Shown: positions 27,636-36,424, numbered from the stretch's first letter. The stretch: 64,000 nucleotides of DNA from CAYPNP01 sp964412195 (GCA_964412195.1 CAYPNP010000016.1:1-64000), one strand, 5' to 3'. The notes: generated by a model not told the origin, from the letters alone. Translations and numbers: made by a program.

Positions 27636-28226
27636 ATGCCCACGCTGGACGAGGAATTGGCGGACCTGGAAAAAAAGATCCGCCAGCTCAAAATCGAATT
27701 CGACATCTTCCTGATCGGAGGCAAGAAGACTCCGCCCCGGAACCTGCAGAACACCGTCGAGTCCACGATCCAGCGGCTCCTGGAAGAGAAGCGCTGGACT
27801 TACTCCCAGAAATTCAAGTTTCAGACCGTGGTGGCGCGCTACAGCAGCTACCGGGAGCTGTGGCGCAAGAAACTCCAGGAACGGGAGGAAAAGGGCCGCC
27901 TGCGGGACGAGGAGGAATTGCAGCAGCTGATCGAGCACAACCTGACCGCCATCCAGGAGGAGAAAGCCCCGGAGGCGTTCACGCTGGTCACCGAAGATCC
28001 CTCCCGCGAGCTGGAGAAGGTGGCGGCCATGTACCAGTTCCTCCAAGAGGCCCACCAGAAGGTCGGCTCCAGCAGCTTCAACATGGACATCGCCAAGTTC
28101 CACATCTTCCTGCAGAACAAGACCACAGAGATCCGCTCCAAGACGAACTGCAAGGCGGTGGAGTTCCAGGTGCAGGTCGACCTGGTCGAGGGCCGCGTGA
28201 AATTTTCCGCGAAGACCAAGAAGTAG
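27636..28226 (+). CDS. Cytoplasmic coiled-coil protein resembling the MXAN_5187 C-terminal domain
   Basis: The 196-residue protein is mostly helical. Residues 1-90 (LEKKIRQLKIEFDIFLIGGK, VESTIQRLLEE, KFKFQTVVARYSSYRELWRK) resemble the short domain named after Myxococcus MXAN_5187 that occurs alone in many Acidobacteriota and Deltaproteobacteria; this is from memory of the pattern. A coiled coil follows (95-125), then a second conserved-looking block (VGSSSFNMDIAKFHIFLQNK). No enzyme motif. ATG 27636 has GGAG close upstream; a longer frame to 27441 would start in the divergent sdh promoter and is rejected. Function unknown. Confidence 0.75.
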   Translation: MPTLDEELADLEKKIRQLKIEFDIFLIGGKKTPPRNLQNTVESTIQRLLEEKRWTYSQKFKFQTVVARYSSYRELWRKKLQEREEKGRLRDEEELQQLIEHNLTAIQEEKAPEAFTLVTEDPSRELEKVAAMYQFLQEAHQKVGSSSFNMDIAKFHIFLQNKTTEIRSKTNCKAVEFQVQVDLVEGRVKFSAKTKK

Positions 28227-28289
28227 CGGCGGGAAAATTGAGCCTGACGGGGCTTTTTCACATCGAATATAGGCAAGATCTATGATTAT

Positions 28290-28319
28290 TTGCTGGACAG
28301 CGCCGACTTGCCCTATAAT
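28290..28319 (+). promoter_or_regulatory. Promoter of the cohesin-like secreted protein gene
   Basis: TTGCTG (28290-28295), 18-bp spacer, perfect TATAAT (28314-28319), 57 bp before the start codon. Confidence 0.55.
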
Positions 28320-28375
28320 AGTGACCTGTTTGTGACGATTTTGAGAAAGAAAACCAGCTCCTCAAGGAGTCGATC

Positions 28376-30298
28376 ATGAAGCACTCACTGACCTTTTTCG
28401 TGCTGCTGCTGGCAGCCGCGTCCATCTGCCTCTTCGGGCAGGCGGGGCCATTTTCCAGCAACGCCGATGTGACGTTGCAGTTCTCCGCCAGCCCGACGCT
28501 GGGCGGGACCTTGACGGTTGACGTGTACGTCAACCTGACCGGCATCACCGGTTCCGGATCGACTCCGGCGGCCCTCGGCGGATTCGCCATCCCCGTGGCT
28601 TTCGACAACACCCGCCTGCTGCTCACGACCGTGAGTGCGCCCTCCGGGGCGTTCTCGCCGACCGACCTGGTGTACACCAGCCTCGACCGGGCCAACGCGC
28701 GCGGCTTCGTCACCGTGATCAACACCCAGACGGCCTCCGGGACGCCGACGGGCATCGTCCACGTCGCCACGCTGACGTTCACGGCCACCGAAGCCGGCAA
28801 GGTGCTCTTCGACGTGAACTCCGCCCGGACCGTGCACGAGGGCTCCCTCTCCTCCACTTACACCAGCACGCACGGCGGCCCCGACGAGATCCCGTACGAC
28901 GACACGGTGTACCCCGTGCAGATCGCCTCGGGCGGCGCCAGCTACCACCTGATCTACCCGGTCCTGATCTCCACCGACAGCGACTTCGAGGGCGTCTCGG
29001 TGGTCAACGAGGGGGCCGCCGCGGCCAACCTCACGTTCCGGGCCTACAACCAGAACGGCCAGCTGGTCTCCCAGGCGGGCATGACCAACCCGTCCCAGAT
29101 CCCGTCGCCCCTGCCCACCCTCCAGCAGTATGTGCGCATGTCCCAGGGCCTGTTCGGCAGCGACTCCCCCCTGGGCCTCACCCACGGCTGGATCGACGTG
29201 GAATCGGCCCAGCCCACCGTGAGCGGCTTCTTCCTGCTCGGGCACATCGAGGGCTCGGGCATCAACCAGATGGACGGCGCGGACGTCAGCCACATGAGCA
29301 GCTCGCACCTCGTGTTCCCGGTGCTGGGCAAGGACGCCAGCCGGGGCACCGACCTGTACATCGTGAATCCCGGCGGCTCCGCGGCCACGGGCACGCTCAC
29401 CATCCTGAACAGCTCCGGCTCGACCCAGCAGAGCATCCCCCTGTCGCTGAACGCCCACGGGACCTATGAGGCTTCCTTCGACTCCTCCACCGTCAGCGGC
29501 GACGGGTACTTCGACGTCAACATGACGTCCGGCGAGGTGGTCGGCTTCGAGAAGTTCGGCAACAGCCAGTCCCTGGCGGCCGTCAACGCCCTGGACGTCG
29601 TGACGCCGTCCAACCTGCTCTACGGCGCCCACTTCGCCAGCGGCAACTACGGCATCCGGTACTTCACCGACCTCAACGTGATCAACCCCGGCGCCAACGC
29701 CGCCTCCGTCACCTTCCACCTGATCAACGACCAGGGCGTGGAGATCGTGACCCCGGTGGTCCAGACCATCCAGGGGCACCACCAGCTGCGGATCATGGGT
29801 CACACCCTCTTCGGGCTGCCGGACCCCCTGACCGCCACCAGCGGCGTCTCCGGCTCCGTGGTGGTCGAGAGCGACCAGGGCCTGGTGGGCAGCGTCACTT
29901 TCGGCGACGCCCAGAACGGCCAGTTCCTCGCCTGCCTGCCGTTCCTGTCCACCTCCAGCGCCAAGCGCGAGCTGTTCCTGGACCACGTGGCCATCGGCAC
30001 CATCGGCAGCACGCCGTACTTCACCGGCATCGCCCTGGTGAACCCCAGCAAGACCCGCGACGCCAACATCACCATCCAGCTCTACAACGAGACGGGCACC
30101 CTGGTGGCGCAGACCTCCTCTCCGGTGGTGCTGGCCCCCGGCAAGCGGGTGTCCCAGATGCTGGGCGACTTCTTCCCGGGATTCTCCGGCAGCCAGTTCG
30201 GCGGGTTCGTGAAGGTGGCCTCCGACGTCGAGGTGTTCTCCTTCATGCTGTTCGGCGACACCTCGCTGAACTTCCTGTCGGCCGTGCCGGTCCGGTAA
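28376..30298 (+). CDS. Secreted protein with N-terminal cohesin-like domain and repeated beta modules
   Basis: Of 640 residues, 1-20 are a signal peptide. A cohesin-like domain follows (about 27-185; GGTLTVDVYVNLTGI, LGGFAIPVAFDNTRLLL, VHVATLTFTATEAGKV). Four related beta-sandwich modules of about 110 residues then run to the end (YPVLIS, FPVLGK, YFTDLNVINPGA, TGIALVNPSK), each with a VxNPG-like turn. Codon use and composition match neighbours except for a bias to Ser, Thr and Gly. AAGGAG precedes the ATG; a strong terminator follows. A surface or extracellular adhesive or binding role is likely. Whether its cohesin-like domain could bind the dockerin-like protein at 10980 is speculation. Confidence 0.72.
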   Translation: MKHSLTFFVLLLAAASICLFGQAGPFSSNADVTLQFSASPTLGGTLTVDVYVNLTGITGSGSTPAALGGFAIPVAFDNTRLLLTTVSAPSGAFSPTDLVYTSLDRANARGFVTVINTQTASGTPTGIVHVATLTFTATEAGKVLFDVNSARTVHEGSLSSTYTSTHGGPDEIPYDDTVYPVQIASGGASYHLIYPVLISTDSDFEGVSVVNEGAAAANLTFRAYNQNGQLVSQAGMTNPSQIPSPLPTLQQYVRMSQGLFGSDSPLGLTHGWIDVESAQPTVSGFFLLGHIEGSGINQMDGADVSHMSSSHLVFPVLGKDASRGTDLYIVNPGGSAATGTLTILNSSGSTQQSIPLSLNAHGTYEASFDSSTVSGDGYFDVNMTSGEVVGFEKFGNSQSLAAVNALDVVTPSNLLYGAHFASGNYGIRYFTDLNVINPGANAASVTFHLINDQGVEIVTPVVQTIQGHHQLRIMGHTLFGLPDPLTATSGVSGSVVVESDQGLVGSVTFGDAQNGQFLACLPFLSTSSAKRELFLDHVAIGTIGSTPYFTGIALVNPSKTRDANITIQLYNETGTLVAQTSSPVVLAPGKRVSQMLGDFFPGFSGSQFGGFVKVASDVEVFSFMLFGDTSLNFLSAVPVR

Positions 30299-30322
30299 TC
30301 CCGTTGCTCAGGTCATTCCCCC

Positions 30323-30354
30323 AACCCCCGGGTGTCCGCCCGGGGGTTTTTGTT
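30323..30354 (+). terminator. Rho-independent terminator of the secreted protein gene
   Basis: AACCCCCGGG (30323-30332) pairs with CCCGGGGGTT (30339-30348) around a 6-nt loop, followed by TTTTTG. Confidence 0.88.
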
Positions 30355-30395
30355 TGCCGCATCCGCATCGCCGGCGGTCGTGTCCCCTTCCGGCC

Positions 30396-32102
30396 ATGAA
30401 CCAGAGATCCCTCCAAGAGCGAACGATTTTCCCCCGGAAACGGCACGATGACTTCCGGGTGGGGGTGGTTTACCCCGCGCCGTACGCGGTGGGGATGAGC
30501 AACCTGGGGCTGCAGTGGCTGCTCCGGCAGTGCGACGAGGCGCCCGGCTTCTGCGCCGAGCGCTTCTTTCTGGAACCCCGGGGCGGCGGCCGGGCGCGCT
30601 CCCTGGAGGAAGGGAAGAACCCGACGGAGTTCGACATCCTGGCCTTCTCGGTGTCCTATGAGCTAGATTATCCGGGTGTGCTGCGGTTCCTGCACCAGGC
30701 CGGCATCCCGCTGGCGGCGGCGGAGCGGGACCGCCGCCATCCCCTGGTGCTGGCCGGCGGCGCGGCCCTCCAGGTCAACCCCGAGCCCCTCGCTCCCTTC
30801 ATGGACATCATGATCCTGGGGGAAGCCGAGCGGACGCTCCCGGAATTCCTCGCCGCCTATCGCGACAGCCGGGACCGGGAGGAGTTGCGGGAACGCCTGG
30901 CCGGCCGCCCGGGCATGTACCTCCCCGCATGGACGGAACCCGTCTATGGCGCCGGCGGCGGCCTGGTGCGGCTGGCGTGGTCAGCGGACGCCCGACCGCC
31001 GCGGGGCGCCTCACCGGAAGTCGCCTCGCCGCCCCTGCCTGCGGATCAGCTGGGCGCAATCGAGCCTCCCTTCAGCAACATCGTCACGCCGGACACCGAG
31101 TTCGCCGACACCCTGCTGGTGGAGATCGCCCGGGGCTGCCCGATGGGCTGCCGCTACTGCTGGGCCGGCCACCGCTACCTGCCCCTGCGGGCCTTTGACG
31201 CCGGCCGGATCCTGGCCCTGGCGGAGTCCGCCCGCGGCGTCACCCGCAAGATCGGGCTGATCTCCACGGCCGTCTGCCAGTATCCCGACCTGGACGGATT
31301 GATGGACGGCCTCCGGGCGCTGGGCTTTGGAATCGGCGTGTCTTCGCTGCGGATGTCCGACATCACTCCCGGCCTGCTCGACCGGCTGGCGGAGGGGGGC
31401 GAGGACACCGTCACCCTGGCGCCCGAGACGGGCAGCCCGCGGCTGCGGCGGGCCATCAACAAGTGCTTCGAGGAGGACCGCCTGCTGGAGTGCGCGCGGA
31501 TGGCCGCGGCGGCGGGCCTGGGCCGGCTCAAGCTCTACTTCATGGCCGGCCTGCCGGGGGAGACGGAGGACGACCTGGCGGAGACCGTCCGGCTGGTGGG
31601 GGCGGTGGCGGACACGTTCCACCGGGCCCCGTCCGCCCCCCCGCGGCGGCGGGCGGTGTCCGCGGCCATCGCCCCCTTCGTCCCGAAGCCGCGCACGCCC
31701 CTTCAGTTTACCCCGATGGACGACCCCGCGGTGCTCAAGCGCAAGCTCCGCCGGCTGATCCGGGAGATCGGCCAGCTGGGCGTGGAGGTGGCCGCCGGTT
31801 CCGTGCGCGAGGCGGCGCTGCAGTGGCGCTTGGCCATGGGCAGCCGCCAGACCGCCGAACCGCTCCGGCGTCTCGCCCTGGGAGAGACGGGAATCGAGGA
31901 CTTCCTGGCGGAACCGCCGGCCTGGCAGCCGCGGCCGGATGCCGGCGGGGAGCTCCCGCCCTGGTCCGTCTGGACGTGGGGGCTTTCCGAGGATTACCTG
32001 CGGGGCGAATGGCGCCGGTCGCGGCGGGAGCTGGCTTCTCCGCCCTGCCCCGGCACGCCGGGATGCCGCCGCTGCGGCATCTGCCGGCCCGGCGGTGCGT
32101 GA
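30396..32102 (+). CDS. B12-binding-type radical SAM protein
   Basis: The 568-residue protein has a cobalamin-binding-like N-terminal region (about 15-160; YPAPYAVGMSNLGLQWLL, LVLAGGAALQVNPEPL, MILGEAE) but lacks the DxHxxG B12 ligand motif. The radical SAM core holds the 4Fe-4S cluster cysteines C248-x3-C252-x2-C255 in ARGCPMGCRYCW. The layout resembles the TIGR03960-type family, which usually sits next to a DUF2344 protein and an RNase E/G gene; neither is here. The C-terminus adds a Cys-rich tail (CPGTPGCRRCGIC) that might hold another metal. ATG 30396 is chosen at the start of conserved sequence; no strong ribosome site is visible. Reaction unknown. Confidence 0.82.
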   Translation: MNQRSLQERTIFPRKRHDDFRVGVVYPAPYAVGMSNLGLQWLLRQCDEAPGFCAERFFLEPRGGGRARSLEEGKNPTEFDILAFSVSYELDYPGVLRFLHQAGIPLAAAERDRRHPLVLAGGAALQVNPEPLAPFMDIMILGEAERTLPEFLAAYRDSRDREELRERLAGRPGMYLPAWTEPVYGAGGGLVRLAWSADARPPRGASPEVASPPLPADQLGAIEPPFSNIVTPDTEFADTLLVEIARGCPMGCRYCWAGHRYLPLRAFDAGRILALAESARGVTRKIGLISTAVCQYPDLDGLMDGLRALGFGIGVSSLRMSDITPGLLDRLAEGGEDTVTLAPETGSPRLRRAINKCFEEDRLLECARMAAAAGLGRLKLYFMAGLPGETEDDLAETVRLVGAVADTFHRAPSAPPRRRAVSAAIAPFVPKPRTPLQFTPMDDPAVLKRKLRRLIREIGQLGVEVAAGSVREAALQWRLAMGSRQTAEPLRRLALGETGIEDFLAEPPAWQPRPDAGGELPPWSVWTWGLSEDYLRGEWRRSRRELASPPCPGTPGCRRCGICRPGGA

Positions 32103-32105
32103 CGC

Positions 32106-33296
32106 CTACTTTTTCTTGCGCGGCGACAGGACGCTGCGGATGACGTCGTGAATGCGGGTGTTGTCGAAGACGCCCGCCAGTCCGGCGCTGCCCATTCCCT
32201 TGGAAAAAACGGGCACCGGCATGGCGGAATGGTCCTCGGAGCCGTAGGCGGAACCGGCGTAGGTCCCGGGTTGCAGGGCCCCGGCCGGAGCGTCCGCGCG
32301 CGCGGCTTCTTCCGAATTCGCCCCGTCGGGATTCCGCACCGCCAGCTCCCCCGTCTCATGGTCGGCCGTGACCACCAGCAGGGTCCGCCCCCAACCGCCA
32401 TGGGCATCCACCCACGTCTTGACCGCCTCGACGCTGCGGTCGAAATCCAGGGTCAATCCCACGGCGTCCTTCAGGTTGCTGTCATGGTTCGCCCAATCGA
32501 TGATGCCGCCCTCCACCATCAGGAAGAAACCTTGCGGGTCCTGGTTCAACAAGTCCAGGGTCTGCGTCACGAGATGGTCGAGCCGGGGTTCGCCCGGATT
32601 CTCGGCGGAAGAGCTTTCCACGCCATGGTGGTCCCCCTCGAAGATCAGCAGCGCCGGCAGCGAGCGGCTCTGCCCCAACTCCCCGGCGGAGCGGCAGACG
32701 CGATAGCCGGCGGCCCCGGCCTTCTGGGCATAGTCGGCGGGGAGGTAAGGCGATTGGGGGCCGCCGCCCCAACCGATGGCCACCTCCGGCCGGTTCTTGA
32801 GCAGCCAGCCGAAGATGCCGGCAAAGTCCTTCCGGTCCCGCACGTGCGCGTAAGTCCCCGCCGGAGTGGCATGGGTGAGCGGCGCCGTGGAGATGACGCC
32901 GGCGGCCAGGCCGGACGCCCGGGCCTCCTCCAGCAGCGTCGGCGCCGGCTTGCCCTCGGCGTCGAGGCCGACCATGCCGTTCCGCGTCTTGCATCCGGAC
33001 ATCAAGGCCGTGGCCGCCGCCGCGGAGTCGGTCACCAAATGGTCCTTGGAGTGGGTGTAGGCCAGTCCGGTGACGGGCAGGGATTCCATCGCCAGCGGCT
33101 GGAAGCCGTCCGCCCCGAAGTGGTAGTAGTGGGCGTGCGCGACGGTCGGCAGCCCCATGCCGTCGCCGATCATCAGGATGACCCGCACGGGGCGGGGGCG
33201 GGGCGCCTGGGTTTCGGCCGCCGGGAGGAACAGCGGGAAAAGGAGCAGGATGACCGGCCACGACCATCCCCGGCAGCGACTGCGAATTCCCTTCAC
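32106..33296 (-). CDS. Alkaline phosphatase (PhoA superfamily), exported
   Basis: The 396-residue protein has a signal peptide (about 5-28) and the zinc/magnesium phosphatase motifs: D45 in MIGDGMG, the nucleophile S91 in VTDSAAAATALMSG, DWANHDSN and TADHETGE. It releases phosphate from phosphomonoesters outside the cytoplasm. Start choice: GTG 33296 has a clear AAAGGAG five to seven bases upstream; an ATG 21 bases earlier (33317) overlaps the queE stop as ATGA and would allow coupling, but has no ribosome site. I prefer the GTG. Transcribed behind queE. Confidence 0.87.
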   Translation of the reverse strand: MKGIRSRCRGWSWPVILLLFPLFLPAAETQAPRPRPVRVILMIGDGMGLPTVAHAHYYHFGADGFQPLAMESLPVTGLAYTHSKDHLVTDSAAAATALMSGCKTRNGMVGLDAEGKPAPTLLEEARASGLAAGVISTAPLTHATPAGTYAHVRDRKDFAGIFGWLLKNRPEVAIGWGGGPQSPYLPADYAQKAGAAGYRVCRSAGELGQSRSLPALLIFEGDHHGVESSSAENPGEPRLDHLVTQTLDLLNQDPQGFFLMVEGGIIDWANHDSNLKDAVGLTLDFDRSVEAVKTWVDAHGGWGRTLLVVTADHETGELAVRNPDGANSEEAARADAPAGALQPGTYAGSAYGSEDHSAMPVPVFSKGMGSAGLAGVFDNTRIHDVIRSVLSPRKKK

Positions 33297-33313
33297 GCGA
33301 TCTCCTTTCGGCG

Positions 33314-33940
33314 TCATGGAATATCCAGCCACTTGTGGAGCTGGACCTGCAGCCGCACGGGCAGCCGGTCCCGCAGGATCCAGCGCGCCAGCGCCCCCGG
33401 GTCCAGCCCCGGCGTCACCGGCGAGAGGAGCGCCTCCACGCCTTCCGGCAGCGGATGGTCCCGCAGGAACCGCCGGGCCCACTCGTAGTCCGCCTCGCCG
33501 GTCAGCACAAACTTGACCTGGTCCGGGGGACGGAGGCAAGCCAGGTTGCGCTCTTCGAACGAGGCCGCCATCCCGCTCCCGGGCGTCTTCACGTCCATGA
33601 TCCGGACAACCCGCGGGTCGAGGCCGGCCAGGGGGCGGGAGCCGTTGGTCTCCAGGAGCACCGTGTACCCGGCGTCGGCCAGCCGCCGGCAGAGTTCCGG
33701 CGCCTCGGGCTGCTGCAGCGGCTCGCCGCCGGTCACCTCCACCAGCGGACAGCCGAAGGCGGCGACGGCGTCCAGGATCGCCTCCAGGGCCATCTCCGTC
33801 CCGTCCTGCCGCGCGGCCGGGGTGTCGCAGTACGCGCAGGCGAGGTCGCAGCCCGCCAGGCGGACGAAGACGCACGGCCTCCCGGCTTGGGTCGACTCCC
33901 CTTGCAGGCTGTGAAAGATCTCGCTGATCCGCAGGCTCAC
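33314..33940 (-). CDS. queE: 7-carboxy-7-deazaguanine synthase
   Basis: The 208-residue small radical SAM enzyme has C31-x3-C35-x2-C38 in AGCDLACAYCDT and the QueE signature start SEIFHSLQGEST with the substrate-binding VTGGEP and ETNGS. It makes CDG from 6-carboxytetrahydropterin in the preQ0/queuosine pathway. The cluster motif is C-x3-C-x2-C with no insertion. Other queuosine genes are absent here. tRNA-Ser and its terminator lie upstream, so queE probably starts from a promoter between 33941 and 33997; a 7-bp hairpin (33969-33986) lies in that leader. Confidence 0.88.
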   Translation of the reverse strand: MSLRISEIFHSLQGESTQAGRPCVFVRLAGCDLACAYCDTPAARQDGTEMALEAILDAVAAFGCPLVEVTGGEPLQQPEAPELCRRLADAGYTVLLETNGSRPLAGLDPRVVRIMDVKTPGSGMAASFEERNLACLRPPDQVKFVLTGEADYEWARRFLRDHPLPEGVEALLSPVTPGLDPGALARWILRDRLPVRLQVQLHKWLDIP

Positions 33941-33997
33941 GACGCGCCCCCCGGGGAGGCCAGCCGGTCCGGAGGGTCGCCTCCGGCTGGCGCCTGG

Positions 33998-34025
33998 AAA
34001 AAAATAGCCTGTGCGGGCACAGGCT
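33998..34025 (-). terminator. Rho-independent terminator of tRNA-Ser
   Basis: Reading leftward, AGCCTGTGC and its inverse (34006-34025) form a stem of 8-9 bp followed by ATTTTTTT (33998-34005). It starts 14 bp after the tRNA 3' end. Confidence 0.85.
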
Positions 34026-34038
34026 TTCGGAATATGTG

Positions 34039-34131
<93 letters not shown>

Positions 34132-34159
34132 GTCAAAGATCCGAAGCGGCAAAGGTCAG

Positions 34160-34188
34160 TTTGTAGCACAGCCGGGGCGCCGAATCAA
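34160..34188 (-). promoter_or_regulatory. Promoter of tRNA-Ser, overlapping the mqnC stop
   Basis: TTGATT (34188-34183), 17-bp spacer, TACAAA (34165-34160). The -35 overlaps the last codon and stop of mqnC. Confidence 0.6.
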
Positions 34189-35249
34189 GGCAAAATCTGG
34201 TGGATGTTGTTGCGCTTGGCCGGGGTGAAGCCGGCGTCCTCGATCACGCGCCGCATTTCCGCCTCGTTGGTGCGGAAGGTGCAGCCGGTGGCGGCGACAA
34301 CGTTCTCCTCCAGCATGACCGAGCCCAGGTCGTTGGCGCCGAACCGCAGGGCCACCTGGGCCACCTTCAGCCCCTGGGTGACCCAGGAGGCCTGCACCGC
34401 GGGCACGTTGTCCAGGAAGAGCCGGCTCAGCGCCACCATGCGGAGGTACTCGTGGGCGGTGGCCTCGGGCCAGCCCTGCCGACCCAGCTCGGTCTTCGGC
34501 CACTGGAAGGTCCAGGGGATGAAGGACACGAAGCCGCCGGTGCGGTCCTGCAGGCTCCGGACGCGCTCCAGGTGGGCCAGGCGGTGGCGCAGCTCCTCGC
34601 CGCAGCCGAACATCATGGTGGCGGTGGTTCGGAGGCCGAGGCCGTGGGCCGTCTCCATGACGTGCAACCACTGGTCGGTGGTGCACTTGTGCGGGCTGAT
34701 GCGGCCGCGGATTTCGTCGTCGAGGACCTCGGCGCCGCCGCCGGGGAGGGAGCCCAGGCCGGCATCGACCAGCCGCCGGAGGCACTCGGTGACCGTCACC
34801 CCGGAGACCTGGCTGAGGTGGATGACCTCCGGCGGGGAGAAGCAGTGCAGGTCGATGGCGTAGCGCTCCCGGATCGAGCGGAGCAGCGCCTCGAACCAGG
34901 GCAGGTCCAGCCCGGGGTGCAGCCCGCCCTGCATGAGGATGCCGGTGCCGCCGACGGCGAGAGTCTCCTCGATCTTGCGGAAGATCTCCTCGCGGCCCAG
35001 CACGTAGGCGTCCGCCGCCCCCGCCTCGCGGAAGAAGGCGCAGAACCGGCAGCGGCTGGAGCAGACGTTGGTGTAGTTGATGTTCCGGTCCACCACATAG
35101 GTGACCCGGCCGCCGGGGTGGCGGCGCTGCCGGGCGCGGTCGGCCAGCAGGGCGAGGCCGTGCCAGTCGGCCTCCCGGAAGAGCCAGGCGGCTTCCCGCC
35201 GGTCGAGCCGGCAGCCGGCTTCAAGCTTGGCGGATATCTCGTTCCACAC
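34185..35249 (-). CDS. mqnC: Cyclic dehypoxanthinyl futalosine synthase
   Basis: The 354-residue radical SAM enzyme has C63-x3-C67-x2-C70 (NVCSSRCRFCAF), QGGLHPG, SLPGGGAEVL and PWTFQWPKTEL, matching MqnC. It cyclises dehypoxanthine futalosine in the futalosine route to menaquinone. Start GTG 35249 has GGAG seven bases upstream and gives the usual length; it lies 29 bp inside the end of mqnA, so the two genes overlap. An ATG further upstream (35333) would add 28 non-conserved residues. The pair is co-transcribed from 36079-36107. Confidence 0.9.
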   Translation of the reverse strand: MWNEISAKLEAGCRLDRREAAWLFREADWHGLALLADRARQRRHPGGRVTYVVDRNINYTNVCSSRCRFCAFFREAGAADAYVLGREEIFRKIEETLAVGGTGILMQGGLHPGLDLPWFEALLRSIRERYAIDLHCFSPPEVIHLSQVSGVTVTECLRRLVDAGLGSLPGGGAEVLDDEIRGRISPHKCTTDQWLHVMETAHGLGLRTTATMMFGCGEELRHRLAHLERVRSLQDRTGGFVSFIPWTFQWPKTELGRQGWPEATAHEYLRMVALSRLFLDNVPAVQASWVTQGLKVAQVALRFGANDLGSVMLEENVVAATGCTFRTNEAEMRRVIEDAGFTPAKRNNIHQILP

Positions 35250-36045
35250 GGGCGAACTCCAGGCCCCGCGCCGCCTCCAGGATGCCCCGGGCGGCGCACA
35301 GGTCGTAAAATAGCCGCAGCGCCTGCCGCTCACTCTCCCCCAGCCCGTAGGCCAGGTCGCGGTCCAAGTAGTCGCGGATTTCCGCTTCGGGCAGGCCCAG
35401 GCGCGGGCCGAACTCCCGCACGATCTCCTCCTGCCGCGCCCGCCCGGAGGCGCGGCTGGCCTCGAGGACCGACAGCAGGGCGGAGGCGTCCAATTCCCGC
35501 GGCGCCGCCCAGAAGGCGAACACGAACGGCAGGCCCGTGAAGCGGTGCCAGAGGGCGGCCAGGTCGACGTCCCGGCTGCCCGGCAGCGCGACCGTCAGGG
35601 CCTCATCGCCGATGAGCAGGACGGCGTCGCGGTCCGCCCAGGCCTCCGCCAGCGAATCGAAGGGGGCGCACTCGGCGGCGATGTGGAGAAAATGCTCCAG
35701 CAGCACCTGCAGCAGGGCGACCGAGGTGCGCGACCGGCGGGTGAGGCCGATCCGGCGCACGGCGGCGAGCTCGGTCCGGCAGGCCAGCCGCACGCTGCGC
35801 ACGCCGGCGGGCGAGGCGATGGCCAGGCCGGGCAGGATGGCTAGCCCGGGCTGGCGCGGATACTCCACCGCGGACAGCAGGGCGGCATCGGCGGCGCCGG
35901 ACCGGAGGGCCTCGGCGCAGGCGGCAGGCGCCAGGAAATCCACCGCGAGCCACGGCGGGAGGGGGTCGTGCCGCAGGCCGTGCGTCAGCGGCGCCGCGTT
36001 GAGGTCGGCGATGGCGGCCAGTCGGATCGTGCGCTTCTGCATCAT
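35221..36045 (-). CDS. mqnA: Chorismate dehydratase (futalosine pathway)
   Basis: The 274-residue periplasmic-binding-fold enzyme begins RLAAIADLNAAPLTHGLR and has LRSGAADAALLSAVEY, LLIGDEAL and GLPFVFAFWAAP, as in MqnA. It dehydrates chorismate to 3-enolpyruvoylbenzoate, the entry to futalosine-based menaquinone synthesis. The start is one of two adjacent ATGs (36045 or 36042) with AAGGGG just upstream; the upstream one is listed. mqnB, mqnE and mqnD are not in the window. Confidence 0.87.
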   Translation of the reverse strand: MMQKRTIRLAAIADLNAAPLTHGLRHDPLPPWLAVDFLAPAACAEALRSGAADAALLSAVEYPRQPGLAILPGLAIASPAGVRSVRLACRTELAAVRRIGLTRRSRTSVALLQVLLEHFLHIAAECAPFDSLAEAWADRDAVLLIGDEALTVALPGSRDVDLAALWHRFTGLPFVFAFWAAPRELDASALLSVLEASRASGRARQEEIVREFGPRLGLPEAEIRDYLDRDLAYGLGESERQALRLFYDLCAARGILEAARGLEFARVERDIRQA

Positions 36046-36078
36046 CCCCTTCGTCCTGCCGGTCCCTCCGGACCGCGT

Positions 36079-36107
36079 ATTGTAGCCCCGCCGGCCGGAA
36101 AAGGCAA
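36079..36107 (-). promoter_or_regulatory. Promoter of mqnA-mqnC
   Basis: TTGCCT (36107-36102), 17-bp spacer, TACAAT (36084-36079), 33 bp before the mqnA start. Confidence 0.6.
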
Positions 36108-36116
36108 ACCGGACCC

Positions 36117-36348
36117 TGCGAATTGCGGATTGCGAATTGCGGATTGCGGATTTACCGCAAAGGCGCAAAGGACGCGAAGAAGAATTCAAACCGGATGAAC
36201 ACGGATTTCCAAACCGATTCTCACGGATCAATCCGGATTTTTTACCAATCTCATGTCATCAGCAATTCAACAGATAATCTGAATTCAAACCAATCATGGT
36301 TGATCCGTGTCCATCGGTTTGGAAATCCGTGTTCATCCGTGTTGAATT
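36117..36348. repeat. Composite word array with 50-bp inverted repeat
   Basis: ATTGCGR iterations (36117-36150) are followed by ACCGCAAAGGCGCAAAGGACG (36151-36171 region). A 50-bp arm (36184-36233) containing GGATGAACACGGATTTCC follows and is mirrored imperfectly at 36299-36348 (GGAAATCCGTGTTCATCC). The 65 bp between the arms is AT-rich. It fills the gap between the divergent mqnA and dprA genes; the rest of the gap (36349-36424) holds nothing clear apart from the dprA ribosome site. Confidence 0.75.
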
Positions 36349-36424
36349 TTCATTTTTTTCGGAACAGTTCGCCGCGGGTCCGTTATAGGAGATGAAAACA
36401 TGATTCTCCCGCCGGAGGCACCCC

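Noticed and set aside
33967..33986. preQ1-type riboswitch before queE
   Set aside because: Only a 7-bp hairpin is present; no aptamer-like core or A-rich tail could be recognised.
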